A DNA stretch of 64,000 nucleotides, from the NCBI GenBank assembly GCA_001792895.1, contig MARA01000013.1, positions 434,001 to 498,000 on the forward strand, in the 5' to 3' direction. The position numbers and the translations under genes are program-made. Shown here piece by piece: positions 1 through 10,216 of this stretch. Under the pieces are notes generated by a model, which was not told where the DNA came from, ran no database searches, and saw only the letters and a list, made by a program, of their open reading frames with translations. The DNA comes from Lentinus brumalis. Its lineage: Eukaryota; Basidiomycota; Agaricomycetes; Polyporales; Polyporaceae. The first letter of the stretch is position 1, and each line of letters begins with the position of its first letter.

Positions 1-450
1 TGAACGCCAAGGTCGCATCGTCGTGCTGGTAGTCATATCGCTGCACAGATATGGGGGCGTGCTTGCGCGGCGCGCCGTCATTTCTGATTCTTGAGACATA
101 TCACAGCCAGCCTGCGGTGTGAGGGCAGAGGCTGATGCTGCATGCGACGCAGTTTCTGTGATGATTCCAGACATCAGTCCAGAGCGATAACGGTGGGACA
201 CACCACTTGCCTGACCGGTTTCTTCGAGTCGGGAAGTTCGTGCACTGACGAAACGCGGATGCAAACTCGTCCTGGGGTGCGCGACAGGTGACTAATGCCA
301 GGCTCTTTCTGGGTAGACGAATCAGGGTCACTGAGAATGCCACGGGGGTTCGGAGGGGTCTGGCTTGAGAGAAGGATGTCGTCTTGGACAACGATCGCGT
401 CACTGGAGCTACATGTCGCGCATATGACGATCTCCGCGCGTGTCTGGCCC
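1..450. repeat. Left copy of a long-range direct duplication
   Basis: This segment matches 62143-62584 in the same orientation at roughly 80 percent by eye, with small indels. Both copies keep a minus-strand stretch that reads as a Cys-containing peptide ending CPHTAGWL, but the frame is not conserved throughout and the left copy has stops. It may be an exon of a duplicated gene or part of an old dispersed repeat. The match begins at base 1, so it probably continues outside the window. Confidence 0.75.
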
Positions 451-1133
451 TAGTGGGGGGGGCTCAGGGACAAAGGAGCGGGTGCGTTAGCGACTCGCCA
501 GATGCTGGGGACTCAACCGACCTGGTCTGGAGCATCACGGTGAGTTAGTACGCAAAGAAATAAGATAGAACTGCTCACCACAGTGTGACCCAAACCAGGA
601 AATGACGGCGCAGGAACACCAACTGTATGCGCAAATGTGCGTGTGTGTGAGAACGTGAAGTTGAAGCTGACGGGTCTGTTGAGAGCTACTCACCTGAGCA
701 CTGCGGGCGGGAGGAGCACACAGCATGGTCCGTGCGAAGGGTTCACTCCATGGGCAGGACAGCAGACACACCGCGCGAGCAACAGAGAGTCGGCACTACA
801 AGGAAGAAGCGCGGATACGACGCGCAGGACGAGGCCACCGTGGTTCATTGGAAGGCCGCGGCGTGGAGTTGAGCCGAGGCGGAGGGCGACCTCGAGTCGT
901 TGATGCAAAGACGAGGCGTCGACTTGACAAGCAGCGGGTTCGACACGAGCTGAACTCAGAAAGGGAGGAGCAGTCGAGTGGGAGCTGCGCGAGAGTTGCG
1001 AGGCCCCCATCGGTCCGGAAGCCCGCACATGCCTCTGCCCGGCGCCTACGCATCTCCTGCAGCGACCGCGATCAGAGACGAGCTCAAGTGAAGCGACCTC
1101 AGTGCATGGCCGTCATCGCTACAAGACAACACC
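451..1133. other. No gene recognised
   Basis: Several short open frames overlap here on both strands, but none has a convincing domain, splice structure or codon pattern. I see no RNA gene and no clear repeat. Confidence 0.4.
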
Positions 1134-2060
1134 ATGGACCGATGCCTGGGCGACCATACGAGCTCTCTGCTGAGACTCTTGCACACGGGGATCGAAACTA
1201 GACTTCTCGCTCCTCCACTTTCTGCCCTCCTCGGGCTTCTATCCGTCTTGCCGTGGGCCCTGGCTACCAGTACAGTTTCTTCAAACGTTCTTCATCTCCG
1301 ACAGCCTGCGGAAACGATGGACCGCATGAGGCGGCACGGAATTCCACCAGGCCGCTCTCAAGGTGTATTTTGCTGAAGCATGTCCCTACGAGAGCAAAGC
1401 TGTCGGGGCGGGCAGGAACGAATGGTGCACGCAGCACGACGGGCCCAGGTGAGTTTCTTGTACACGAGTGCTGTTGTTCCCAGGACCGGCCATACCGACG
1501 ATCGCCCCTCTCGCAGAGTGGCATATCTTTGTCCTTACCCATATCCCTTCGTTGTATCCACCTCCGCTATCACGCTCGGACTACTACACGTCCGTCGCGC
1601 GTGTCTCAAGTACAAGTACCATCCCCGACATCACATCGCCTCTCTGTGAGTCTTGCCCTTCCCCTCATTCGCTCTTCTCCCTCAGATTGGTATGCGACTG
1701 TCCGACGGGTCGTCACGCGTCACGGTTTCCAGACATCCCCTAGGGCAATATGGAATCCATCCATCTAGTAAGTACACCCCCATGCTTGAGGTTACCCTCG
1801 CCCCGCCAGACACACACTGAGCGCTCAACTTCGCTCGTAGCACAGTGTCCGAGCTTCGACGGACACGTTTCCAGGCTCTCGACGCTGTTGCCGCGCCCGC
1901 GTCCTCCGCACATTGAGTGCTCCGCTGTCAGATCCGCGACCGGATGCAAAGCAGCCCGTCTCTCATCCCATTCCTCTCGAACATATATACCAAAGATCCC
2001 ACGAAGACGAGCACCGGAATTGCGGGGCCGAACGCGGAGGCGGCGCTGGAGGAGCCGTTA
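1134..2060 (+). pseudogene. Probable decayed gene with a signal-peptide-like start
   Basis: A start codon at 1134 opens a frame whose residues 26-45 are hydrophobic and end PWALA, like a secretory signal with an Ala-X-Ala cleavage site. A shifted frame just after it reads SSSPTACGN. This resembles a cysteine-containing segment I recall from basidiomycete secreted, Ser/Thr-rich, single-pass membrane proteins. Possible introns lie near 1449-1482, 1646-1685 and 1771-1841, but no assembly of exons stays open. It may be the 5' part, or an upstream decayed copy, of the membrane protein gene that ends at 4415. The call is tentative. Confidence 0.25.
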
Positions 2061-3168
2061 AGAGGTGAATGGTGAGCATGCCTACAGGGTCAGTCGCAAG
2101 GTACCCCTGCCAATACACTGTAACTACCGCTCCTCTTCGCTCTCTTCCCCGCCCTCCTCCTCTCGATATCGTCGTGCGGGCAGTGCGAGTGCGCACAGAG
2201 GACGGATTGACGTTTTCTATGTCGACGGGACAGAAGCGTCGAAGGATATGGTGCAACAAGCAGTAAGTAGACGAGCGAAGGACTCCTCTAGCGTCACTTG
2301 GACGATGATGGAGGTCAGGAAGGTAAGTAGTAAGTACAGTACACATGGATAACTTGTGGACGAGCAATCATCAATCGTTTTGCGCGCTTGTGCCACGTGG
2401 GCGCGTCAGAGGCTCAGCTGTCGCCATTTTGAAGTTCCACTCGTCCACAACCGTGCTTGGCTCGCTCTTCCAGTCCTATTTCTCAGCTCTGCGACAAAAT
2501 GAAGGATTCCGATACTATGCTCTCATCTATTCTATCTCGACACTAGCTGGGTCTGGTCCTATACTGTGCATCATGATATGCATGGGGAGTCCTCTCCCGA
2601 CGCCGTATCTGCCGCGGTGATTCTGTCCTCCTGACTGGACCTCAAGTTCGTGAGATGTCGCTACTTGTGCGCTGCAGCCTGGACCGCAGTGCCGCACAGT
2701 GTAGCTGGTAATTCCTCGGAGGAGAGCGATGCTGGCATCTGACGTACGCTTCTTTGCTTGTCACGTCCACGCGCCTTGCCAACCCTATTCGTTGCCAGCC
2801 GCCCGTCACCTGGCTTCTACTTACATCTAGGATACTGGATTCTGCGCGCTAACGTGGACGCTGTAGCTGCGATTACGCTGGACGTGACTGCACTGCAGAG
2901 GCAGGGAGCGTTGTTGCAGGACACGGTACGTTTACTTTAGGTGCGTTATCTTCCTCCATGCTCAAACGTCGGCCAGCTCATTGGCATATTCAGGACTTCT
3001 TGCCGTTCTTTCTTGCCACCTTGTCTCCCTTTACTCCGACGGAGGTCCGGGCTTCCATCTCTACCTCCTGTGACGGCCGTATCGGCAAGGTGCACCCACA
3101 GTCTGCGAGCACGTCCTCTCCCGTTCCTCGTACAACACTTTTTCAACCATTCGTATGTCAAACCAGTT
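2061..3168. other. Intron-rich sequence, gene structure unresolved
   Basis: Donor-like and acceptor-like motifs are frequent on the plus strand (for example near 2263), which suggests missing 5' exons of the membrane protein gene. I could not chain them into one open frame, and no domain is visible. Confidence 0.3.
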
Positions 3169-4415
3169 ATGTCCATGACACCTTCAGATTACTGGCAGCA
3201 CCGATTTCCTACCCCGACCTTCGTTCACGTTCGGCGACATCCCCGCGAGTTCTCCGCACGCTTGCCTCACGCCGATGCCACCTTGACGACTTCACCTACT
3301 GCTGCCTACACCGCTGTGCCGAGGGTCTACCCAGTACACGACGACAGTGGTCAGCTTCCCCCCTGCATCTTTCCTCCCCCACCATGTCAAGGCCCCGATT
3401 GCGCGGCGAGCCCGTTGCCTCCGTGCATCCCGTTCTCAAGCCACCACCCCCCGACCAGCACACCCACCTTGAGTTCATTTCCGACCACCGGCACACAGTA
3501 CTCTTCCAGCACAACAGGAGGCACAAGCCCGACCACATCGACGTCCACTGTTCTCTCGACCGGGACCAGCATACCTGCCGCTGAGCCTCAGACGCACGAT
3601 CCAGCGCATCCGCTCACTACCGACCAGATCACGGGTATCGCACTCGGCGGTGCGCTCGGTGTGCTGTTGCTAGGCGTGTGTCTCTGGCTGCTGAGACGAG
3701 GGACATTTGGGAGCGGGACGCTGCTCGGGCTCAAGTACGGTGATGCGCGTCATGCGGGTTTGAGACCCGACCTCGGAGAGGGCAACATTGGGGCGGAGAT
3801 GAGGCAGACTTGGAAAGGAACGCGATCTGCTGGCGACCTGAGATCGCCTTTCGGTGAGTACTGCTACCATCGCTCGCTGTCTCCCCGGCTCACGACGTCT
3901 CTCCGCCTCATGCAGCCGACCCGCCCACATCTCTCCCTTCGTACGCGTCTTCCACGCTTGCCGCCTCGGTCGTATCACTCCCCGTCGTTCCCGACGCGAA
4001 GCTGCATCATGCACCCTCCCTGCCTTCCTCGATCTCTCAAGCCGCAGGGCCCCCACCCCCACCGCGGAGCCCAGCAGCGTGGTCAACATCCCCCTCCGCC
4101 TTCGATAATGCATACGGCTCGATCGTCGCAGGCTGCCCATCGACGACGGCCTCAGCGCGGTCGCGCGCTACCACGTTGGACGTGCTGTCCGACGTGTCGA
4201 CGCTCGTCTCCAGGCGTATGTACACCCCACAGTCGACACGGACATCCTCCGCGTACGTCCCCCGCCTATCTACGTCCACGTCCGGTCTGGCAGCGGCACT
4301 CGAGCGACATTTGTCGGCTGCTTCGACGGAGGTGGAGGTGACGACGCGCACGCTGAGTCCGGCGCCGACGTCGAGCGCGGCAAGCACGACTGAGGGCGTG
4401 CGGATATCGTCCTGA
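3169..4415 (+). CDS. Ser/Thr-rich single-pass membrane protein, C-terminal part
   Basis: The frame from 3169 reads through a Pro/Ser/Thr-rich, probably O-glycosylated segment, then one membrane span of about 20 residues (…GALGVLLLGVCLWLL, encoded near 3649-3693). A short basic stop-transfer patch LLRRG and a cytoplasmic tail follow. An intron at 3854-3915 (GTGAGT…CATGCAG) joins in frame to a second exon that stays open to TGA/TAA at 4415 and encodes a Ser/Pro/Ala-rich tail ending EGVRISS. This topology (ectodomain, one span, long low-complexity tail) is common in agaricomycete surface proteins of unknown role and in wall-stress sensors. The 5' exons and signal peptide are not resolved, so the start given is only the first Met of the open block. 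The 3' half is duplicated immediately downstream. Confidence 0.55.
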
Positions 4416-4484
4416 GCTTTCCTATGGACCCCGTCCCTCGTCACCGGGAGCGTACCCGCAACAGTACCCGCAACAGTACTACGT

Positions 4485-5196
4485 ATGCAGGACGCTGCCC
4501 ATACGCTGGCAATTGACGGGATCACACTACCGGCCCAGGTCTGGATGTTCTTCCGCGGTGTCCTCGTTTGGGTTGCTGAGAAGAGGAACATTCCGGAGCA
4601 GGACACTTTTCGAGTTCAGTATGACGATGCGCGTATTGCGATTGGGAGCCCCGCGAGCAGAGTTGAAGCAAATGTCAGCGAGGATCTCAGACCTCAGTGA
4701 GTACCATTGCCTTCACCATCAGGACTCAAATGACGATGTCTCTCGGATTTGTGCAGCTCCTGGAACGTTGCTCCCTTCCCACGATCGTGCACGCTCACCG
4801 TCTGGGTCTCAAGTTCGATCCACCGCATCCCCGCCGCAGAGCTCCATCTCTGTGGCCTACGATATCTCAACCCCCAGTATGGTCGACACCTCTATCGGTG
4901 TTCATGCGGCTCAATCAGCGCTTCCTAGTTATTCACATCCGGGCGGTCGCACGCTGACCCCTCGGACGCGCTTTCCACCTGTCGACGGTTGTCTCTCGGC
5001 GTATGCTTACCTTGATGTAGACACGGACGCGCACGCTCTCCTCGTATATCCCCGGCTTCTACTTCCACCTTCGGTCTGGCACTCGCGCGCTATCTGTCTG
5101 CTGCTCCGACGGAGGTGGAGGTGGCGACACCCACAGCAAGTCCTGCGCCGACGTTGAGCGCCGCAAGCACGATTGAGGGCGTGCAGATCTCGTGTT
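4485..5196 (+). pseudogene. Decayed tandem copy of the membrane protein gene 3' end
   Basis: The order of segments in 3600-4415 repeats here. There is an ITG motif, a membrane-span relic, LLRRGTF, an exon-intron junction near 4697, and finally a block at 5040-5196 matching the tail at 4260-4415, including the GGAGGTGGAGGTG run and the GAGGGCGTGC that precedes the stop. Frames change several times and the membrane span is broken, so it is not expected to give a working protein. The copy is clearly diverged and is an old tandem duplication. Confidence 0.6.
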
Positions 5197-5311
5197 GACA
5201 GTCGTCGTATAGCCAGGAGAATCGGCTCATCGCTTCTCATTGCTCTCATGCTGTCAATGCGTATTCATTTACTAGGTTTTCCGAGTCAAATCGCTCGTTG
5301 ATCCTGTCTCT

Positions 5312-5319
5312 TATATAAG
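5312..5319 (+). promoter_or_regulatory. TATA box, probably the original F-box gene promoter
   Basis: TATATAAG lies 56 bases upstream of the copia target site. With the element removed it would sit about 80 bases before the ATG at 10217, a normal fungal TATA-to-start spacing. The insertion has moved it about 4.9 kb away from that gene. Confidence 0.55.
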
Positions 5320-5375
5320 CTTTGGGCTGCCATCGATTGGCCCTCGTCCCCGCCGCTGCTCTCCGAGTCTCTCCC

Positions 5376-5603
5376 TGTCGGAGGGTAGCAGACGCCGCCG
5401 AGCGTATTGCACCCGGAGCGTCGGCGTTGCCGATCTTGGCAACTGGAGCGCTGAGTAAAACCGACTGGAATCACCGACTCGCCTTACTCAGTAGATTAGA
5501 AGTATCTCGAATGTATTTCCCTACAGTATAAATCCAGACGGATGCGATCCTCCTCGCTATCCGTGTTCTACTCAAATCGTCTGTCCTCGCTCGACTCTCG
5601 ACA
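5376..5603 (+). repeat. Copia 5' LTR
   Basis: The LTR is 228 bp, starts TGTCGGAGGG and ends CTCTCGACA. A TATAAA at 5527-5532 is the likely core promoter for element RNA. It is identical to 9960-10187 except for one base. Confidence 0.95.
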
Positions 5604-5619
5604 GGTTATGAGCCCTGCG
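5604..5619 (+). other. Primer-binding site for a half initiator-tRNA
   Basis: GGTTATGAGCCCTGCG directly abuts the LTR. It is complementary to the anticodon stem-loop half of initiator tRNA-Met (…CGCAGGGCUCAUAACC), not to a tRNA 3' end. This is the priming mode known for Drosophila copia and relatives, which use a 5' half-tRNA fragment. Confidence 0.8.
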
Positions 5620-5629
5620 TAGCTCTGAC

Positions 5630-5700
5630 CCCGTACCCGTACCCGTTCCCGTTCCCGTCTCCGAACCCGATTCCGATTCCGATCCCGCTGTTCCGATCAC
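5630..5700 (+). repeat. Hexamer-rich copia leader
   Basis: The untranslated leader contains imperfect six-base repeats of the CCCGTA / TTCCCG type between the primer-binding site and the start codon. The function is unknown. Confidence 0.6.
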
Positions 5701-5771
5701 GATCACTTTCCGAATTCGTACTCGTATCTCGTTCCTGAATCTTACCCCTATCCTCTGGTTACCTTCTCATC

Positions 5772-8700
5772 ATGTCAGACGACTCGTCTTCCGCTTCCTC
5801 GTACCGCATCGAGCCCCTCAAGGGCGACAACTATGTCACCTGGCGAATCCAGATGACCGATATTCTCGCTGAGCTTGACTTGTGGGACTACGTCGCCGGC
5901 GACCGCACGACTGCCCCCGCAGATGAAGCTCGAAGAGCCGATTGGAAGAAGAAAGACTCGAAAGCGCTACGCGCTATTCGACTACGCCTTGCGAAGGATG
6001 TCCTCGTGTACGCCCAGGACGCCGTCTCCGCGAAAGACGCCTGGGATACCCTCGCCGACACGTTCCAGCCCGTCGGGCCTATCGGCATCGTCACAGCGCG
6101 CCGTAAGCTGTTCCGTGCTCAATGCCCCGACGCTGGAGACGTGGAGGAGCACCTCCGCCAGATGCGTACGTACCGATCGGAACTCCACGCCCTCGGGCAG
6201 GAGCTCTCCGACACGGACTTCTCAATGACAATACTCACGTCATTACCAGATTCGTGGGACGCGTTTATCCGCGTAATCGACCCCACGGATCTCATGCCGC
6301 CGGCAGCTGGCCAGCCTGCCAAGCTGTCCTCCGCCAAGCTCGTTGCCCGCATTCTGCAAGAGGAGCGACGCCTCAAGCAGCGCAGCGCGGACTCTGAGAC
6401 AGCGCTGTTCACCCGGAACGCGCGCAATGATGCGCGCGGCTCTGGATTCACCTGCTTCAACTGCGGCCAACACGGGCACAAGCAGGACCAGTGCCGCGCA
6501 CCGCCTGCTTCGGCTGAGCAGCGCGCTCGTATTCAACAGACTGTCCGCTCGTCGCGGCAGTCCCCCCGATCATACCCACAGCGTGCAAACATCGCCGAGT
6601 CCGGTAACTCGGGCGACTCACCGCATGATGCCGGCCGCACGCCCGAGCAAACTGGACACGTCTTCGGGACCGTCTGGGTTGCTGAAGACACCGCTGCACC
6701 TGAAGAGGACGTCGCGCTCGCCGCCGCAGGCGACGCATGGTACCTCGACTCGGGTGCGACCTTACATATTTGTAAGGATCGCATCTCGTTCTTCGAATAT
6801 CACGAGACCCCAGGCAAGACTATCAAAGGTGTCGGCGGGCACGAGGTCCCGCAACTCGGACGCGGTACCGTGCCCCTTGTCTCACACATAGGCAACAAGC
6901 TATCGAACGAGCTGACGCTCTCCGATGTCGCGCACATCCCCGCCGCCACGCACAACCTCATTTCGGTATCGCGCATCACCGAACGAGGCGCGCGCATCAC
7001 CTTCCACGGCGACAAGGTCGAGATTCGTGGCCCGACGGGAGATCTCATCGCGACCGGCTCGAAGTCCGGCCGCCTGTACCGACTCAATGTGGAATCGAGT
7101 CCGGAGTGCGTTTTTGCTGCGATTACCGTGCGTACGTGGGACGAATGGCACCGAATCTACGCTCATCTCAATCACGATTACCTCCGCCGACTCGCACGCC
7201 GAGGTCTCGTTGTGGGCATGAATGTCGACGAATCGATTCCTGCATCCGAACAATGCCCGTCTTGCATCGCCGGCAAGCAACGAGTCGAACCTTACCCTCA
7301 AAAGTCACACACTGAGGTCGATGATGTCGGAGATCTCACCGTTGCAGATATGTGGGGTCCCGCCCATATTAAGGGCATCAACGGTGAACTCTATCTCACT
7401 GTATACACTGATGTCAAGTCGCGACACCGTGTCCGTTTCTTCTCCCGCGACAAGGCGCAGCAACTGCACTTCCTGCAGTCATACCGAGCCTTTCTGAAGA
7501 CCCAGGTTGGCAAGCGCATGAAGGCGCTCGGTGTCGACAACGGCAAGGAGTTCGTCAATGACGCAATCAAGACCTATCTCCGATCGCACGGAATCCGGCT
7601 CGAACTCACCGCGCCATACTCATCCGCCCAAAATGGAATAGCAGAGCGCTCATTCCTCACGATATTCAACGCCGCCCGCGTGATGCTGTTCTCACGCGAC
7701 CTTCCGATCTTTCTATGGCCAGAAGCCGTCTCGTACACAATTTATCTCGCGAACCGATCGCCTACTCGTGCGCTCCCGGACAAGACCCCATTCGAGGCCT
7801 TCTGGGGCCGAAAACCAAATGTCGCACACTTGCAGGAGTTCGGTGCTGACTGTTGGGTCCTTCGACAGGACACAGCTCTGCACAAACTTGCTCGCAAGAC
7901 GAAACCGTGCAAGTTCATGGGATTCTCCGAGGAATCCCGTGCCTACCGGTACTACAACCCCGAGACACAACAAGTTCTCACATCACGCAACGTGATCTTT
8001 GCAAAGGGGGAGATCGAAGCCGAGGGGGAGCCTGTGATCGAGACTCCTCCGGCGGCTGAGGGGGAGCAGGAGATCTCATCGGAGCAGCCACCTGCAGATT
8101 CGAACACAAAGGCACCCGAAGCCACGGCATCTATCCCAAAAGCAGCCAAAGCATCCCCATCTCAGATCCCCGTCCGCACGAGCACGCGACAAGCCCAACA
8201 GCATGCCGCCACTGGTCGTCCAGACTACCGAGCCATCGCGCAGGGACGACCAGCAGCGTATCGTCCAATCAACAATCCTTCGGCCGCGCGCACTGCACGA
8301 GGCTGGGAGCGTGTGGTACCAGACTCCTCGAACGTCGCAGTTGACATTACCGAGGATGCCGAGGAAGACTTTGCACTCCTTGTCAACTCGAATGACGACC
8401 CGCAGTCCCTCGCAGAAGCCCTGTCACGCCCTGATTGGCCTGACTGGAAGTCTGCAATGGACCGCGAGATCGACCAACTCGAGCGCATCGGCACATATGA
8501 GCTGATGCCGTGTCCGCCTGACCGGAAACCCATTGGTTGCAAGTGGGTATTCCGTCTCAAGCGCGACGCGGAAGGCCGGATTGTCAAGCACAAGGCCCGA
8601 TTGGTTGCACAGGGATTCTCCCAGATCCCTGGTGTGGACTACATCGAGACCTTCGCTCCAGTCATTCGGCTCGAGACTCTCCGAATCCTTCTAGCGCTAG

Positions 8701-9938
8701 GCACAATACTCAAGCTCGACATGCAAGTGGTCGACGTCGTGGGCGCGTACCTGAACGGACATCTCCAGGAGGAGATCTACATGCGCCAGCCCCCGATGTA
8801 CGAGAACGGCCGCCCTGAGGCATGCCGCCTCCTCCGCACGCTCTATGGACTCAAGCAGTCCGGACGCGAGTGGAATGCCGAACTCGATGCCTCATTCGCC
8901 CAGATTGGATTCAAGCGTCTCATCTCCGACCAGTGCGTGTACATCCGCACCTCCGGAGACAAGATCTGGATCGTCGGCTGTCATGTCGATGACATGATCA
9001 CTCTTGCATCAACTGCCGCTGACTCCGACGCGCTGCACCAGGAACTCGAGGCTCACTTCGAGATCTCCAAGCTTGGGAAGGCGCGACAGATGGTTGGCAT
9101 TGAGGTTGACCAGGATGAGCACGCAGGAACTCTGACAATCCGTCAGACCCAGTACATCGACCGCATGCTCTCCAGATTCGGCACGACTGATGCAAACCCA
9201 GTCGACACGCCCATGGACCCGAACTCTCGGCTCCATGCCCATGATGGTGACGCCGACCCAGAACTCCGGACGCTCTACCAGTCCATTGTCGGCTCACTCA
9301 TGTACGCCGCCATTGGCACCCGTCCGGACATAGCGCACGCTGTCCAGCAGCTCAGCCAATATGCTAGCAACCCCGGTCCCGCACATCTCACTGCTGCCAA
9401 ACGCGTTCTCCGCTACCTCAAGAGCACGCGCACCCTCGGCATCACTTATCATGCCCACGCGGACCGCATTGCACCCATTGGCTACTCGGACGCAGACTGG
9501 GGCAATGATCTAGACGATCAAAAGTCTATTTCGGGCCAAGTCTTCCTACTTGCCGACGGCCCCATCACCTGGTCCTCGCGCAAGCAGCGGACGGTGGCCA
9601 AATCGAGTATGGAGGCTGAGTACATGGCCGCGAGCGCAGCTACTTCAGAAATAGCGTGGCTACGCACACTCCTCGGCGAACTCGGATTCCCTCAAGCTGG
9701 ACCGACCCTGCTCTATGTTGACAACCAGAGCGCGATCGCGTCAGCACACGCGCAGACGTCACACGCGCGGACCAAGCACATCGACATCCACTACCATTTC
9801 ATATGGGAGCGGATCACCTCAAACGAGGTGCAGGTCAGCCACTGCGCATCCGAGGACAACCTCGCCGATGCTCTCACGAAGGCGCTCCCTCGACTGCGCC
9901 ACCAGTCGCTCGTCGCGCACATGGGCATGCGTGCTTGA
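5772..9938 (+). CDS. Copia gag-pol polyprotein
   Basis: An uninterrupted 1388-residue frame. The N-terminus carries a copia-type gag (UBN2-like; WRIQM near residue 25), then a CCHC zinc knuckle C-X2-C-X4-H-X4-C at about 228-241. An aspartic protease (DSGA, ~326-329) and a gag-pre-integrase HHCC region (~455-500) follow. The integrase core has D in DMWGP (~527), D in DNGKEF (~589) and E in NGIAERSF (~622). Reverse transcriptase shows VDVVGAYLNG (~987) and a HVDDM active-site box (~1071) in place of the usual YVDD. RNase H has DADWG (~1241), MEAEY (~1280) and DNQSA. Integrase precedes reverse transcriptase, the order that defines copia. The start is the first ATG of the frame, 169 nt after the LTR. 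All catalytic residues looked for are present. Confidence 0.97.
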   Translation: MSDDSSSASSYRIEPLKGDNYVTWRIQMTDILAELDLWDYVAGDRTTAPADEARRADWKKKDSKALRAIRLRLAKDVLVYAQDAVSAKDAWDTLADTFQPVGPIGIVTARRKLFRAQCPDAGDVEEHLRQMRTYRSELHALGQELSDTDFSMTILTSLPDSWDAFIRVIDPTDLMPPAAGQPAKLSSAKLVARILQEERRLKQRSADSETALFTRNARNDARGSGFTCFNCGQHGHKQDQCRAPPASAEQRARIQQTVRSSRQSPRSYPQRANIAESGNSGDSPHDAGRTPEQTGHVFGTVWVAEDTAAPEEDVALAAAGDAWYLDSGATLHICKDRISFFEYHETPGKTIKGVGGHEVPQLGRGTVPLVSHIGNKLSNELTLSDVAHIPAATHNLISVSRITERGARITFHGDKVEIRGPTGDLIATGSKSGRLYRLNVESSPECVFAAITVRTWDEWHRIYAHLNHDYLRRLARRGLVVGMNVDESIPASEQCPSCIAGKQRVEPYPQKSHTEVDDVGDLTVADMWGPAHIKGINGELYLTVYTDVKSRHRVRFFSRDKAQQLHFLQSYRAFLKTQVGKRMKALGVDNGKEFVNDAIKTYLRSHGIRLELTAPYSSAQNGIAERSFLTIFNAARVMLFSRDLPIFLWPEAVSYTIYLANRSPTRALPDKTPFEAFWGRKPNVAHLQEFGADCWVLRQDTALHKLARKTKPCKFMGFSEESRAYRYYNPETQQVLTSRNVIFAKGEIEAEGEPVIETPPAAEGEQEISSEQPPADSNTKAPEATASIPKAAKASPSQIPVRTSTRQAQQHAATGRPDYRAIAQGRPAAYRPINNPSAARTARGWERVVPDSSNVAVDITEDAEEDFALLVNSNDDPQSLAEALSRPDWPDWKSAMDREIDQLERIGTYELMPCPPDRKPIGCKWVFRLKRDAEGRIVKHKARLVAQGFSQIPGVDYIETFAPVIRLETLRILLALGTILKLDMQVVDVVGAYLNGHLQEEIYMRQPPMYENGRPEACRLLRTLYGLKQSGREWNAELDASFAQIGFKRLISDQCVYIRTSGDKIWIVGCHVDDMITLASTAADSDALHQELEAHFEISKLGKARQMVGIEVDQDEHAGTLTIRQTQYIDRMLSRFGTTDANPVDTPMDPNSRLHAHDGDADPELRTLYQSIVGSLMYAAIGTRPDIAHAVQQLSQYASNPGPAHLTAAKRVLRYLKSTRTLGITYHAHADRIAPIGYSDADWGNDLDDQKSISGQVFLLADGPITWSSRKQRTVAKSSMEAEYMAASAATSEIAWLRTLLGELGFPQAGPTLLYVDNQSAIASAHAQTSHARTKHIDIHYHFIWERITSNEVQVSHCASEDNLADALTKALPRLRHQSLVAHMGMRA

Positions 9939-9950
9939 GCGCTCGACGTC

Positions 9951-9959
9951 GAGGGGGAG
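9951..9959 (+). other. Copia polypurine tract
   Basis: GAGGGGGAG immediately upstream of the 3' LTR is the expected primer for plus-strand DNA synthesis. Confidence 0.85.
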
Positions 9960-10187
9960 TGTCGGAGGGTAGCAGACGCCGCCGAGCGTATTGCACCCGG
10001 AGCGTCGGCGTTGCCGATCTTGGCAACTGGAGCGCTGAGTAAAACCGACTGGAATCACCGACTCGCCTTACTCAGTAGATTAGAAGTATCTCGAATGTAT
10101 TTCCCTACAGTATAAATCCAGACGGATGCGAGCCTCCTCGCTATCCGTGTTCTACTCAAATCGTCTGTCCTCGCTCGACTCTCGACA
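9960..10187 (+). repeat. Copia 3' LTR
   Basis: A 228-bp LTR ending 29 bases before the F-box start codon and oriented toward that gene. It carries the same internal TATAAA as the 5' LTR. Confidence 0.95.
10111..10116 (+). promoter_or_regulatory. TATA box of the 3' LTR facing the F-box gene
   Basis: TATAAA lies about 100 bases upstream of the ATG at 10217. Transcripts starting in this LTR would run directly into the F-box gene. Whether they are made cannot be told from sequence. Confidence 0.5.
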
Positions 10188-10216
10188 CTCCCTCCATCCG
10201 CGGTCATCTGGGCTTG

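Larger units (their letters stand above)
5371..10192 (+). mobile_element. Complete Ty1/copia LTR retrotransposon
   Basis: The 4.8-kb element has 228-bp LTRs with TG...CA ends, flanked by a perfect 5-bp target duplication CTCCC (5371-5375 and 10188-10192). A primer-binding site follows the first LTR, one long gag-pol frame fills the interior, and a polypurine tract precedes the last LTR. The LTRs differ at a single position (T at 5548, G at 10132), so the insertion is recent and the element may still be mobile. Confidence 0.97.

Noticed and set aside
937..960. tRNA gene suggested by GGTTCGACACG
   Set aside because: No cloverleaf could be built around this T-loop-like word, nor around similar words at 62948 and 63249.
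9819..10058. Small minus-strand gene matching one at 5286-5474
   Set aside because: The similarity is only the LTR read backwards in both places.
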